Shown here one piece after another: positions 21,092-34,226 of a stretch of DNA of 64,000 nucleotides. The stretch spans positions 1 through 64,000 of the forward strand of contig QYAI01000044.1 of assembly GCA_003988855.1 (NCBI GenBank), written 5' to 3'. Position 1 is the first letter of the stretch. Each line of letters starts with the position of its first letter. A program made the position numbers and the translations under genes. Under the pieces are notes generated by a model. That model searched no databases, was not told where the DNA came from, and was given only the letters and a program-made list of their open reading frames with translations. Source of the DNA: Arachnopeziza araneosa. Its lineage: Eukaryota; Ascomycota; Leotiomycetes; Helotiales; Arachnopezizaceae.

Positions 21092-24000
21092 CTATTCATG
21101 CAAGAAGGTGCATTTAGCACCCTTCGCACATTTACCTTCCCGCCAAAATTTGCATGGCTTTTTCTTGCCTTTATATTCGCCGTTCTCGTCGAAGAGGTTA
21201 TCAGTTGGGTTCTTGCCTTCATAGCCACCTTTTTTCTTAGCGTCCTTGTTGCGGCCACCTGGGTGTTGCTGGTCGCCCTCCCAATCGGTTTTGTTGTTGC
21301 CATCCCAGCGATTCTCATTACCAAAGGATTGAGTGTTGAAGTTTGGACTGGATTGAGGTTGGGTACCTTGGCTGTAGCTTTGGTATTGATTAGCAGGCTG
21401 AGATTGTGATTGTCCATATCCGTTGTTCTGAGGTTGAGCTGAGGTGGCGGCAGCCTGCTGAGCCCACGCGTTATAGTCGAAAGCTTGTGTTGCTTGTTGT
21501 GGGTTGGCCGTAGGAGCAGCGCCATTTTGCTGCAGCTGCTGTTGATACGCGGCGAGATATGCTTGGATTTGGGCCGCGACATCAGCGGGTTGATTCGCTG
21601 CGTAGTTTTGTGGTACTGCTTGAGGGAATGGCTGTGGAGCGGCAGCTTGCAAGCCTTGCTGAAATTGAGGAGTGTGCATAGATGGAGGAGTCGGCTGATA
21701 TTGTTGGGCTTGTTGAACCTGTTGAAGCTGAGCCTGTTGTTGAAATAGGAACTGCGAAGCCACCACTTGAGCTTGAATACGTTCATCCAGCTCGCGCTTT
21801 TTATCAGGGTTGTCGCGATAGTATCCTTCCCACCACTCATTCTTCTGCATCTCATCCATCCATTCAGGAGGTTCAGTAGGAGGGAATGGCTTGCCCTTCA
21901 GAAAATTTACGGCTGCTAGAAGGCTCGCATATTGATTCGGATCCATCTTGGAATTCGTTGAGACTTGTTTTGGGGTATGAGAATCCTTAAGTTGCTTGAG
22001 TAGAGTAGCTACGGAAGCAGGTTGCGTAGACGACGCGTTCGCTTTTGTTGAGGAATCACCTCGAGGAACGCGGTTCTCACGAATTTCTCGGAACATCTGC
22101 TCTTCTCTCCGGCCGAGGAAAATCTGGCTGGCACTCTCTGGACCATACTGATGAATTTCCTGGACACGTTGTAAGAGCCAAGGCTCGGTAGGTTCTTTGA
22201 GATTGGGTTCTGGCTGATAATCCTCAACGTCTTGCGCTGGTTCCTTTGGAGATGGTGGGATATCATTTGGATCAGTGTATACGACCATGAGCTCTGATTC
22301 TTCACGATTTTTTTGCTTCTTTTGCTCAGCCGTGACCACAGCCAAATCACCACCACGAGTGGAATAGCCAGGCCCAAACCGTGTCGGTTTGGATAAAGAC
22401 TTGAAGTTGATTTTAGGTGGTTCCGTGTATGGAATTTCCACATCAGGGGGCTGATAATCATCGTCTTCATCGTCAACAGTTTCCAATACACGCTTCTTAT
22501 GCATCATTCCTTCTAAACGGTCATCATGTGCATCCTTCAGCATCTCATCTTGGCGTCCTTCATCCTCAGCCTGCTCATGTTTGAAGTAACGAATCTCAGT
22601 GAGTGCATCATCCTCTTTAAACTTGACTCTCAAGTGACGTCGACTCTCTTTTCGTTCACGTCGAGCTTTCTGTTCAGGCGTCTCAGGGGGCCTAATTGGT
22701 GCTGCAGGTGCTTTTGGGGGCTCGGGGGCTTTAGCAATGCTTGCTAAAAGTGCTCCTAGCTTAGACTCGGTTGGGGGAGCGAGTTCTGCCTTTTTGACAA
22801 CCGGCTTAGGTGCAGGTTTAGGCGCAGGCTTGGTCGCAATTCCAAGAAGGTTGGATGTAGGTTTCTTGACTAATGTTGTCTTCGATGTTGACGTGGGAGT
22901 ACCGGCAACATCCGAAGCAAACTTCTTGACGGGTTTACCATTGGTTCCGTCTCCATCATGCGGTCTCTTTCCTGGATTCGAGGCTGTCGAAGCGGGAGAT
23001 ACATTTGGACGACGCTTGGCTTGCTCAACTTGGTCCTGAGGTTTCTTCTCTTCTTCCATCTTGGCCTTAGCAGCTCGCTCTTTAGCGTCAGTAGTGTTGG
23101 CAAGAATTGTGCTGATATATCCTTTGATCTCCGCGGTTCCTTTCTTATTCCAGCGTTTTTGAATGCTATCGAACTTGAGTTTTTTCAAGAGCTCGTCCGT
23201 TAAAGTTTTAAACTTGGATAACAGAATAAAGACCGCGGTTGGAAGTCTACCATCGTAATCACCTACTTTAATGCATTCAATCAATGTAGTTGTAAGTCCA
23301 AGAACAAGTTTATGATGTCCACCCAAGTTCTCTACAATAGATGGGAATCCCTCTAAGTTTGCAGCATCAATAGTATGATATAGAGACATCAGCAAAACAT
23401 CACGTTCTTCTTTTAGCCTCGCTACCTCGGCGGGGCGAGATGCAGCTTCTTCACTCTTCGTAGAATTGGACTTCAGATCGGCTCGAATGACGCTGAGAAA
23501 GGTGCCGTATTTTTCGATGGCATCTCTGATGATATCTGCGCTTGGGTTTGAATTAGGAGCCTTCCAAACAATGCCGATGGCCTCCCAACGAGCAATGTGA
23601 GCTCGATCTACGGGACGGGGGCCGCGAATCTACCCAGATTAGTAACCTTGAAAAGTAGCAATTGCTTCGTGATGTGGGACTATGGTTATGCACCATATTG
23701 TAAAAGTAGAAGGTTTAGGCTTACTGTACTAATATCGATCATTGGCTCTTCTTCGTAGTCAGATTCCTCGTCAAAATCAGACTCGTCTTCGGGTGAGCTT
23801 GACTCAGTTGGTGTTGAAGGTGACTTTGGTTCACTCAGGCTACTGGTGTCACGTAAATAATTGATCTTGCTAACCAATAATTTAGATTTATTTGCAGTTC
23901 CCTTATATTTGCTGGCTGGCATGTTCGAGTCTTTGCCTGACCTTCCCCTCTTTTTGATGCTGGCTTTGCTGTACTGGTGTGTTACTAAGCAGAAGATTAG

Positions 24001-24993
24001 CTTTTGAAAAGAGATATATCCAATGAACCTTACGAGAAAAATCGAAGCCCGGAATTGGCGGTGTTCCATTCACCGACTTCCTCTCTTTAAAATCCGGAAG
24101 CGCGCCTATATATATATTTGTCAGTGAATTGCTGTCCTAATGTAAAGACATGACAGAATAATGGACTGACTCTTTGTGCCAAGCTTGACTTCAATGGGCT
24201 TGTCCTCCCAAACAACGAAGGGAGCATGCTCAAAACGTGGTCGAGTAGAGCGATCTTTTGCATTATAGAGAGCTTCATTAGTGATTCTCAACGAGTTTAT
24301 TTGAGGCATTGGACTTGGTTGGATCTGTCGCACGCGCTGAACTGGCGGGATTATGTGATTCTCGACCTGATCTGAATCTTGCTTCTGTTGATTGTTGGAA
24401 GAATCAGGCAGCGCTGGATAGAGAACAGAATTCACAGAGTTTGATTGCAAGTTTCCGCCATGTTGGTTATTGAAGTACAGTGGAGTTTGTTCTTGAGGCA
24501 TTTGGTTGAAGTTGTGTGGCGATTCATTCATAGATCTCTGGGTTTGATAGGTTAAAGTGGCGTCGGGACGACTCAAAGCAGATGGGGTCTCCAACCCATA
24601 TTCAAGGGCAAATGGAGAGATGGTCCGAGCAGTGTCTTGCAAGACATTGGGGTCGAACGAGAAGGGGTTGCTGAGGCCGCCATAGCCACCCCTCGAGTTC
24701 TGTAAGGATGGGTCGAGGTAGGAAGCCGAACCAAAATCCGAAGGTCTTGTGCTCTGGTACTGTATCTGAGACGTGTATGGAGAGTTCGAGTATTGAATCT
24801 GGGGATACGAAGGCTGCGAGAGTGACGAGAAGTGGTCGTATGACTGCGTGGTGGGATATTGAGGCAGAGGAAGATCGGGGTTCTGCTGCAGCGGCGTAGC
24901 CGTGTACCCCTGGCCGGTGGAGGATTGCCACAGAGGCATATTCAGGTCATTGTAGCCATCTTGAATATATCCATGGCTCTGTTGACCATCCAT
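21092..24993 (-). CDS. PNUTS-like PP1 regulatory subunit (TFIIS N-domain, RVxF, CCCH zinc finger)
   Basis: Four exons on the minus strand: 24993-24171, 24105-24034, 23984-23725 and 23629-21092, giving 1,230 residues. Residues 1-380 are Gln/Asn/Ser/Pro-rich and disordered-looking. A TFIIS/LW-type N-domain spans about 465-545 (LGLTTTLIECIKVGDYDGRL, LKKLKFDSIQKRWNKK). An RVKF motif (nt 22619-22630, about residue 718) is followed by EDDALTEIRYFKHEQAEDEG, matching the PP1-docking region of PNUTS in layout. Then come Gln-rich tracts and a C-terminal CCCH finger, CKFWREGKCAKGAKCTFLH. PNUTS brings phosphatase PP1 to the cleavage and polyadenylation machinery and promotes transcription termination by dephosphorylating elongation factors. 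The domain order supports the call well; the exact exon structure of the N-terminal third is less certain. Confidence 0.85.
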
Positions 24994-26133
24994 CTTGAAA
25001 GGAGGAGAGGCACGTGCAAACAACGTGATGTGATGGTTTCAGTAACGCTGGGCGTGGAGGTAGAGGGGTGAGCGTGAGATTATCAAGGGGTGTTGGTTGT
25101 GTGATTGGCGGCTAAACGAGAAATAGTGAATCAGCATTGGAGTCCCTTAGGCGCTGCACTGGAACCGACCGACAGAGAACGAACTCGGGCGCAAGAAAAC
25201 CCCGTGGCCAAGGAACAGGAATTGTGCATGGGCCTGCCACCTCCTGCAGCACTGTCGCGCAAAATAATCGCGATGAGAGGTGCGATGCTCAGGTTCGTGT
25301 TTGTCTGTTTTCTGCCTCCGCGTTCTCCTCTTCCTACTGTCTGCGAGCGCAGCGACTTTGGTACAGCCAGCAACACTCCGGCAGCGAGGGGTCAAACGAG
25401 GCTATTCAACATCCAGTACGACAAGAGGCGCGCAATACTTTCAGCGATCTTCTGGTAGGTGCAGAATTAATACGGGCGGGTTCTATCGCGTGGCCACTTT
25501 GGTATGCCTCCCCGTCAACTCCGTGACCAAGGCAGAGCAAGCTCTTGTCTGATCAGTCTTAAGAGCTTTCGGGGGAAGCTTATACAGCACTGTGGACAGA
25601 TGAAGTTGGTTCTTTGATTCCTCGCCTTCAGAGGCAAGATTTGAGATGTGTTAAGGTGTTACCGTACCCTTTCGTTCTTGCTCCTCTTATTGCAAGCTCG
25701 TCCCCTGAGCCAACACAACCTTTGTCAATCGATCACTGAGCTAAATTCATTTGTATGATCATTTGTATCTGTTAAGGACCGCGGCCATGATGGCCGAAAG
25801 GGAGAGTAGACGTTGTCAATTGATGGACATTAAGAAAGGTGGTTGGGAGTGAAGTTTGTCAGAGAAGAAAGAAAGGAAGTCGTGGTCACCAACTGACGTT
25901 TCGCCTTAGCCCGGCCGCGAGCTAACCCTTTCCGGCCAAGCCCCCTTTCAGCAGCCCTGTCAACGAGGCATCATTTGTAGAACGAACAACCTGTGATATT
26001 TACGAAATTGTTGATCTGTCCAGATTATTCTCCCATGTTATTTCACCTTCGTGTAGAGCCATCGCACCGAGATATTTCATGATACAAAGCAATCCATTTG
26101 GCTGATCCGCAGCCTTCTTCAACAACCGTCACC
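24994..26133. promoter_or_regulatory. Divergent intergenic region between the PNUTS-like gene and SLY1
   Basis: It is 1.1 kb long, with promoters for both genes. Overlapping frames of 80-130 codons at 25105-25552 occur on both strands but have no conserved features, so I leave them out. Confidence 0.5.
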
Positions 26134-28452
26134 ATGGCTTCCGGCCATAACTCTTTGCGGGGCCGCCAGATTAGTAGGCACATGTCCACGTTGGAGGAGA
26201 CTCAGAGCTGATGCCATGCCTAGAATCAATTGAGCGAATGTTGAATCTGAACCGGGATGCTGAAGAATCCTCAAACGAGCTCGATTCCTCAAGCAATGGC
26301 CTTGGAATACCCTCTACGCCCATCCTCAACCAGAATGGAGATCCAATATGGAAGGTCCTTGTCTTCGATGATTTGGGACGAGATGTAATTAGCAGTGTTC
26401 TGCGAGTTTCTGATCTGCGAACATGGGGAGTGACGATGCATATGTATGCAACTCGAGGCTTTGGCGCAAACGGAGAACTGATTGACTTAGGAATATAGCA
26501 TCATCTCGATACCCAATACCAGATGTACCAGTCCTATACCTTGTTGAACCCAATGCACAAAACCTGAAATCTATCACGACCGACCTTGCGAAAGGCCTAT
26601 ATTTTCCGGCGTATATCAATTTCCTGTCCTCAGTACCTCGACCCCTCCTCGAAGACTTTGCGACACAGACGGCGCAAGCGGAGACCTCTGAGAGTATTGC
26701 GCAGTTCTATGATCAATATCTGAACTTCATTGTTTCAGAGCCAGATCTATTCAGCTTGGGCATGCGAAAGGAAAATACATATTGGGCTTTGAATAGTGCC
26801 AGAACCACAGATGAGGAATTAGATCATGTTGTAGATAGGATTGTCAGTGGGCTGTTTAGCGTCATGGTCACCATGGGTATGATCCAGTCTGCTATTTACA
26901 AGTATTGAGCTTACAGTTAGAAGGGGTTATGCCTATCATCCGTTGTCCAAAAGGCGCAGCGGCGGAACATATATCAGCAAAACTTGACAGGAAGCTACGA
27001 GACCATATATTAAACTCGAAAGACAACTTGTTCAATGCACCCAGTAATAGACCATCTACCTCTGCTGGCACGCCCTCATCAAGACCTGTGCTTATCATTC
27101 TTGATCGGAACGTTGATTTGATACCTATGCTTTCACACTCATGGACATACCAATCCTTGGTGCACGATGTACTGGAGATGAAGCTCAATCGAATTACGGT
27201 GGAAACACCCGTTGATGAAAACAATCCAGCAAAAGGCTCGACGAAGAAAGCTTACGACGTCTCGGCTAGTGACTTCTTTTGGACGAAAAATGCTAGTGTG
27301 CCATTTCCACAAGTTGCCGAGGATATTGATGCGGAGTTAATGAAATACAAGGAGGAAGCCAATGAAATCACAAGAAAAACAGGCGCCTCTTCGATAGAGG
27401 ACCTTCAGAACGACACAAGTGCATCAGCCCAGCACCTTAAAGCTGCCATCACGCTACTCCCGGAGTTACGAGAGCGAAAAGCCACCTTAGACGCCCACAT
27501 GAATATTCTTGCTGGTCTGTTGAATGGCATCAAAACCAGGCAATTGGATAATTTCTTCCAGTTGGAAGAGAATATCATGAAGCAGACGAAAGCTCAGATC
27601 CTCGAAATCATAAATGATAACACAAAGGGTGATGACCCTGTCGACAAGCTTCGATTATTCATCATTTGGTTCTTAAGCACGGAACAAGATGTTTCCAGAG
27701 CAGAGATGGATAGATTTGAAGAATCTCTCAAAGCAGCAGGAGCACCCACTACTTCTCTCTCTTACGTAAAGCAGTAAGTCCTCTTCCTATCCTCAATCAC
27801 CTCCCACCTAACCCGCCACAGAGTTCGCAATACTACCCGCATGACAATGATGACCTCTTTACCCACCCAATCCACACCAACTCCAACTCCAGCCCCATCA
27901 TCAGATCTCTTCCGCGGCATCACCTCCCGCCTAACGTCAACTCTAAAAGACACAGGCGTCTCTGCCAACTTCGAAAATCTCATCTCAGGAGTCAAGAATT
28001 TTCTTCCCGCCAACCGCGACCTAACTATCACCAAAATCACCGAATCAATTATGGACCCCGCCTCCGCGTCTTCTTCTGCCATTGCCAAAACAGAAAGCTA
28101 CTTGTATTTTGACCCACGCAGTGCAAACGCCAGAGGGACCATGCCACCCGTAGCGAACGTCAGAGGCAAAACCGAGATGCCTGGCGGTCTAGGCACAGGT
28201 AGAGGAGAAGGCGCTACTTTTGGTCAAAGAAGGCAAGGTTTTAGCGAAGCGGTGGTGTTTACTGTTGGAGGTGGTAGTATGGACGAGTACGGAAATTTGC
28301 AGGAGTGGGCTAGACGGACCGGAGCGGGTGGAGAGGCGGCAAGCAAAGGTGCAGGAAAGAGGAGGGTCGTGTATGGGAGCACGGAATTGGTAAACGCGAA
28401 GGAATTTATTGAGGCAGAGCTGGAGAAGTTGGGCGGTGAAGTTGGCTCTTAG
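26134..28452 (+). CDS. SLY1: Sec1/Munc18-family protein Sly1
   Basis: Five exons: 26134-26173, 26224-26443, 26491-26876, 26921-27773 and 27822-28452, giving 709 residues. All introns are GT-AG, 44-50 nt. The N-terminus (SLRGRQI-K-SIERMLNLN) and WKVLVFDDLGRDVISSVLRV are characteristic of Sly1. Later blocks include MHMNIASSRYPIPDVPVLYLVEPN, GLYFPAYINFLSSVPR, IIRCPKGAAAE, LIILDRNVDLIPMLSHSWTYQ and ASDFFWTKNAS, all typical of the Sec1 fold. Sly1 binds the syntaxin Sed5 and drives SNARE assembly for ER-to-Golgi and intra-Golgi vesicle fusion. The last exon carries a Gly-rich insertion near GGLGTGRGEGATFG before the conserved VVFTVGGGSMDEYGNLQEW. Confidence 0.95.
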
Positions 28453-29233
28453 GAGTACGTTTGAGTAGAAAGAAAAGTATCCATAAGATATGGTAGGTTG
28501 CAGCTACACTAATTAGCCAGTCAACTATCAGCGAACACAATACAAAATACTGTGAACGCTGATTTACAACTTGGTTCTCTATTATCTACATCCTTTTCAA
28601 TTATTTTAACCGACTTGAAGTATAGTAGATACAATGTCTTTCTCAATCACCTTGAAACTGGCCATTTTCGGGTGAATTATTTCCTCGAAGGGGAGGGGGA
28701 CGGACGTGAGCTCAGCCGCTTGGCAGAGGTGCGCCTCACCCGAACATCAGCCTGCCTGGAGATATTTCCCGCGTGTCTGTGAAACGTCTCTTACAAGAGC
28801 AGGGGGGATGAACCTCCAGTTTCGGTGATTCGATAGCTGACTCGAGTTGGGGCTGGAGCGAGAGTCTCAACGGGATGTCGAGGTGTACTTGACCTAGCGG
28901 GCAAGTTAGCGAGAGGAGCGGTTGTGGGAGGCTCTCTGGCTGCTAAGAAAATGGCCTGTGTGAGAATACCAAAATTTAATTTATGTATGGGGCTATTGCT
29001 CGTGAAAAGAGTATTTCAGCAAGCATGAAGTACCATGCCTTGGGTCATCACTACAGACGAACATCACTCATGAAACAAAATACCTCTGGCCCAGAGCTAA
29101 GTAGATAAATCATTCATTCATAATCCCTTGCAAGTATCAATACATGATATAAAACTCTATAGCATGTAGCTATCTATCAAAAACATATTTTGCCACCCCA
29201 TCATTTCACCTGTTGACATGCTTGCTTCGTTCT
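28453..29233. other. Spacer between converging SLY1 and chitin synthase genes
   Basis: It contains both 3' flanks. No gene, RNA or repeat was recognised. Confidence 0.5.
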
Positions 29234-32200
29234 CTACACGCCCCTAAACATCCTCACAATCAAGAACCACATCGCGCCTATAAACTTAAATGCACTCAGA
29301 CCAGCCACACTCCACAGCACAACGGCTAGATAGATAGTACTCTTCCTCGACTCACTCGTAGAAGTGCTTAGTCTCTCTAGACCAGCTGTGTTAAGCACCA
29401 CTGCCACAAGACCGAAATTACAACCGATCCAGAAGAGGACGACCCTACTTCTAAATGCCTTGTAATAATCTTCCTGTACCTCGGACGGAGATTTCTCTCT
29501 CTTCTCCGGGGGAGCTTTAGAGACGATCTTGCGCATCTCAGCCTCGTATTGGGCGTTGAGATCGCCGTCATCAGTTGGGATGTTGACATCGACTTTACCA
29601 CCGGGTTTGAGGTTTGCCGATGGTAGTTTCTCGGCTTTGTCGTCGCCTTTAGTTCCCCATGTAATATCGTGGGTATTGCAGAAGGCGTAGACGTTGAGGA
29701 CATTAATGTAGGTAGGCGTAAGGACGAGGTATTGGAGGAAGGAGGTGAACATGTGCCATGGGTCGAAGAACAAAAAGGATACGACGAACCAGAGGAGGTA
29801 AGTAGATGCGAGAGAGATAATCAGCGTGTAAAAGATTTGGTTCTTGATGATGTCAGCTACCGTGAACGCGTGCTCAGCGATTTCCTCTTGAACCGATTTC
29901 ACAGTGATGAAGACGGAGGCGAACATCAAATAAACCATGATGAAACCCCAGAATATGACCATGAGGAGGTATGCTAAGTTAGAACCTTGTGGTCGATTAC
30001 CCAACGAGAGCACGAAGCAGGTAAGGAGTGTAACCAGATATAGCCATTCGAAGATGATACCCAGGTAATTTCCAACGTTGCCAAGAAGATTCGGAGCACT
30101 AAGAGACGTTGTCAAGATATGGAAGACCAGGAAGAAGTTACCAATTGCGAACCAGGCGAAGATCATGCTAATTGTCGTATATGTGAACTCGATGAGGAAC
30201 ATCAATTTCCGTAAGAAACTGTGATCGCTTCGGAAAAGTTGATAGAAATGAGCTAAAGCGTAGACAGCAGCGAAAAATGAACCGTTCAACCATCTTCGAC
30301 GCTGTAGAATAAGCTCGGCCATGGTATCAGGGACATCGGTTTCTCCAGTAGCAGATTTAACATATTGCAGGATCCAGTGGCAATTGCGTTTCGATACCAG
30401 CTCGAAGCACAGAATACGATCCTCAGCAAGATACATGTTAGCGGTGAAGATACCAGCGTTGGCTCCATGCATCTTTTCTCCCGCAAAGTACTTCTCTAGA
30501 GGACCATTTCCAGCTTTATCGTTCTGTAAAGCCACATAACGGTATGCTGAAAAAGCACCTGGTAAAACTGAAATGAAACCAAATGCAGATTCTAAAGGTT
30601 TATCCAAGATGTTCGACATCTTATATTCGAAGTTCTGGGTTGCCACAAGGGGATTCAGCAAGTTCTTTCCTCCAGGTCCCAACATTGCTTTAATTTCTCC
30701 GCAAGCACCGGCGCACATAGGCTCTAAATCGAAAGCTTTCCATAGATGATAAATTGAATCCTTTCCTGGTTTGGTACCAGCATCGATAAGGACGCAAATG
30801 TTTGGATCCAGAACTCGTCCAAAAGCTTGGAAGAACCATCTATGTGAATTGATCTTTTTCTGATTCTTCTCCTTCAAACAGAACAAGATTTGGACTGGTT
30901 GTTGTTTGGGTCGTAGTTCGACTACATCTTTCTTTACCGAAATGCCAACTTGAGTGGTATATTCGTAAAGATGTGCCGTCACGTCCTTTCCATTAACTTG
31001 TTGCTTTGCAATGCCATCCTGGTAAACTCCCATACCAGCCAACACAGCTCTCGTTCTCGGGTTGATCTTGCCACGACCATCGCTAACGATACAGACAACG
31101 ATCTTCTTCCAGGCGTCCTTCCCCCAAGTTTTGCTATCCTTTCGCGAACACATATATTCGATATTCTTGAAGACACCGCTCATTGTTCGTGCGAAAAGTA
31201 CATCATCTTCATTGTACATCGTGACTACAATAAACAATTCAGTGTGTCTAGGCTTCGCAAATAGCTTCTGTCGCAGTGTAAATCGCTCCTCGTAGAATTC
31301 GCTTGGGTCGCACGTTGCTGCTGAATATCGCATGTGCGTGAACTCATCTCTTTCAGGTGGCTGAGCATGTGGTACTTGGTTCAGGAGTTTTGGTGGAATA
31401 GGACAATCAAGGACGAGATTTCCGTTGAACAACTGGACTTCCTTCACAGTCTTATATCGCTTGAGCGCAGAAGCAGGAGCAGGTGAAGGGACTTGAGTAG
31501 CTCCATCGAAATCTTTGTACTCTGCCTGACTGTGGGGGTCTGGTCCATAACCTGTATCTTCGAGAATCGGATGGTGATCCTCGTCAAAGTAGTGATCAGG
31601 CTGGTTGCCAAAGGTAGTTAATGGGTGTTCTTCATGAGGAGTCGGTTGATATGGTTGGTTGTAATATCCGTCATGATGCGCTTGCGGATTTACATGATAG
31701 TCTTGTTCATAATTATGATTAGGGTCGAGAGGGTAGTTTTGCTCATATTCTTCATTATGTCCATACGAATTGTTGATATTCTCTACTGAATACTACTGCA
31801 GTGTTAGTACGTGCTTTTATGAGTAGTCTACTAGTAAGCTTACAGATGGTTGTGCTTGTAATCGATCACTCGGGGTATTTCTTCCTGGTCCCATAGGTAT
31901 GTCTAGGTTATGTCTTCCAGGACCAGGAGATCCTCCAGGTCTGCCATATGGCGACGGGTCTTCTAGCTGATAATTTTGTCTCCCTGGGTGGCCTGGCGAA
32001 GCCGTCCGTCCTCCGGACTGAGGTATTTGATTCATATTGTAATAGTCGTCGTGGCCTTGGCCTTGGCCTTGGCTTCGATCTGTGTTGGGAGAGATTAGAA
32101 AAGCTGATTGTAAAGGAGTCGCAGACTCGTAGATGGCGCAGAAATAAGTAGAACTCCTGTACTAGCAGAAGAGTATCTTGAATCGAATCCCGCGATGAAT

Positions 32201-32400
32201 GTGGAAGCCCTGCGCACTTTGCGGGGAGCTTTCGTAGTTGGCGCAAACTAGATTGTTGTTGTTGTTGTTGTTGTGAATCCTCTAGGTCGCAAGAGACATT
32301 CACAGCGCGATGTCATTCATTGGCAATCTGCGCCAAAACTTGGAAGAAGAGATGGAATCTTGCGAGGATACAAAGACATACCTAGACGGTTATAGGACAT
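29234..32400 (-). CDS. Class III chitin synthase
   Basis: Three exons on the minus strand: 32400-32382 (only 19 nt, MSYNRL), 32079-31844 and 31792-29234, giving 937 residues. Intron 1 is long for this window (302 nt) and carries a (CAA)n run; intron 2 is 51 nt. The N-terminal 190 residues are hydrophilic, with a QGQGQG repeat and many Gln, Asn, Pro and Tyr. The catalytic region has ELFIVVTMYNEDD, CIVSDGRGKINPRT, IDAGTKPGKDSIYHLWKAF, NMYLAEDRILCFEL (the EDR acid) and LILQRRRWLNGSF (the QRRRW signature near residue 580). About seven membrane segments follow. The enzyme polymerises UDP-GlcNAc into chitin at the plasma membrane; class III is specific to filamentous fungi. The start with MSYNRL suits the class. 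Confidence 0.95.
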
Positions 32401-33671
32401 GGTGTGGGAGTACCCAAGCCAGTGGGGTTTCAATCAAGAGGTGTGTGTTGAAAGGGGGGAAAGGTGTTGAGCGCGCCTCGAGAGCGTAGCAGCTTTCGAG
32501 TGGCTCTTTCTCTGCTTCTGAGGTTTGGACGGAGTCGGGTCGATTCTTTGCGTATGAGATTGTACGGACGTTTCAGGAGTTTGCGAGATGAACAGCAGGG
32601 GGTTGTTTACTCGACGCTGCCAAGCAGTTTCAGGGCGACAAGAGTGGATAAACTCTGCGATTGACGCCGATGTTCAGGAGTAATTTAGAACGAAGACAGA
32701 AAGAGGTCATGAGAGAGGTAGAAGAAGGCTTTAGGACGTTCGTATGGAATTGCAGATTTGTTTCCAAGATTCTTGGATATCCAGTCAGCCTGACAGCCAG
32801 TCTGTGGCGCATCCCGTTGCACAGGGACAACGGTAGTCCAAAGATAGAATTGGACGCGCATCTTCCGAGGTACTAAGCCACTCCGCCAATCAGGATAGCG
32901 ACATCACTCGTTTCAAAGCCTCTCCAACGCATCACTGTTCGAGGCTGTGCAGCTTGGTACTGTTAACGGCTTCGCATTAAGAAATCAGCATTACGGGGCA
33001 TAGATTTGCCTCCACACCTCTTGACGGACGCTCCTAAAATTGTTTGCTTACATCATGTCACCCGAGTTTTCTTACACAAGACTCTACTTTTGAAGGCAGC
33101 CCGCTTCTGAGACAATACAAGGCTGAGAAGCCATGCCACTTTCAGCCGCTGTACACATCATGGCATTATCGTTGACGGCTGAATTGCAAAGCATATTTTG
33201 TGTGATCTTAAAAAACTTACCCTGTCACAGCTGAGTTTATCATTAAATTTCAATTCCCAAAGATCTCTTGAATACCAATTCGTATTCAATAGCCTTTTAT
33301 CCGCCACCCCACCACATCACCCTCGGTCACTCCTGTCTTATCTCTTCATCCAACAAAAATCCCGGCGGAAAACTCTCTGATATGCCCTTGACGTCATTGC
33401 CCAGGAAGGCAAATTCGAGACTCCGGATGGCTGGTAAAAGCTCGAAGTCGGCGAGGTGGGAGTGTATCAAGGCGCCCACCAGCTCCATGCAATATCATAT
33501 CCAGAGTTGATGTAAGAACGACATCAAAAAACTTGAGAAGATGTAGAAACAAGGCGAGAATAATGGCATCCTTTGGTGCTGTGCTTCGATATGGCACTCA
33601 AACGGCAACGGTTGAGAAGATTGACAGGTCAAGCGGCGTCGGGTAAACTCGCCATTCCTTTCCTTCTCGCC
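32401..33671. promoter_or_regulatory. Chitin synthase upstream region
   Basis: It is 1.27 kb long and holds the chitin synthase promoter and 5' untranslated region plus the 3' flank of the phosphatase gene. Only short, featureless frames are present. Confidence 0.5.
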
Positions 33672-34226
33672 TCACGCCTTAACATCTAGGAACGTCTTTT
33701 CCAAGAAATTCCTCGAGAACCTCACCGCTTGCTCATAAGCAATCTCAAAACCATCTCTTCCCCCATAATACGGATCATTGATCTCCTCTGGCTTCTTCTT
33801 TCCGTTGTATTCTCCAAACAGCGATACGTTAGCCTTCCCACCCGTCCTCTGTTGTATCCTCTGGATGTCTCTCAGATTATCCCGATCCATCGCAAATATA
33901 TAGTCGAAGTTGTTGAAATCCGAGGTTTGGATCTATATCCTCAATGTTAGCACAATGGGAAGAACAAGAAAGCCATTGTAACATGCCTTCCGTGCCTCAT
34001 GCTCATAGCCCACAATCCCATTATCCTCAAGCGTAGACATGGTCCGCGAATCAGGACTATCTCCAGTATGGTATGCGCCTGTACCACAGCTATCGACGAT
34101 GTTGACGAAGGATTTGTAGGGGGGTTTGGAGACGAGAGATCGGAATACGCCTTCTGCCATGGTTGATCTACAGATGTTGCCCAAGCACACAAATAGGACC
34201 GAGATTGGTTCTGGACTTGAGGTCAT
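33672..34226 (-). CDS. Low-molecular-weight protein tyrosine phosphatase
   Basis: Two exons on the minus strand: 34226-33987 and 33932-33672, giving 166 residues, the normal size for the family. The P-loop VLFVCLGNICRS holds the catalytic Cys and Arg (CX5R). The general acid Asp is in EINDPYYGG near the C-terminal side. FAMDRDNLRDI is another family block. The intron (33933-33986, 54 nt) starts with GCATGT, a GC-AG intron; the join EARK-IQTSDFNNFDYIF matches the family. The yeast and fission-yeast relatives are Ltp1 and Stp1. It removes phosphate from tyrosine in cytosolic proteins. Confidence 0.93.
33933..33986 (-). other. GC-AG intron in the low-molecular-weight phosphatase gene
   Basis: The donor is GCATGT, the branch is GCTAAC and the acceptor is ATATAG. 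It is the second GC-AG intron in the window; the coding phase on both sides requires it. Confidence 0.8.

Noticed and set aside
25105..25552. Overlapping 80-130 codon frames upstream of the PNUTS-like gene
   Set aside because: Several frames on both strands are open at once, which reflects few stop codons by chance; none resembles a protein family.
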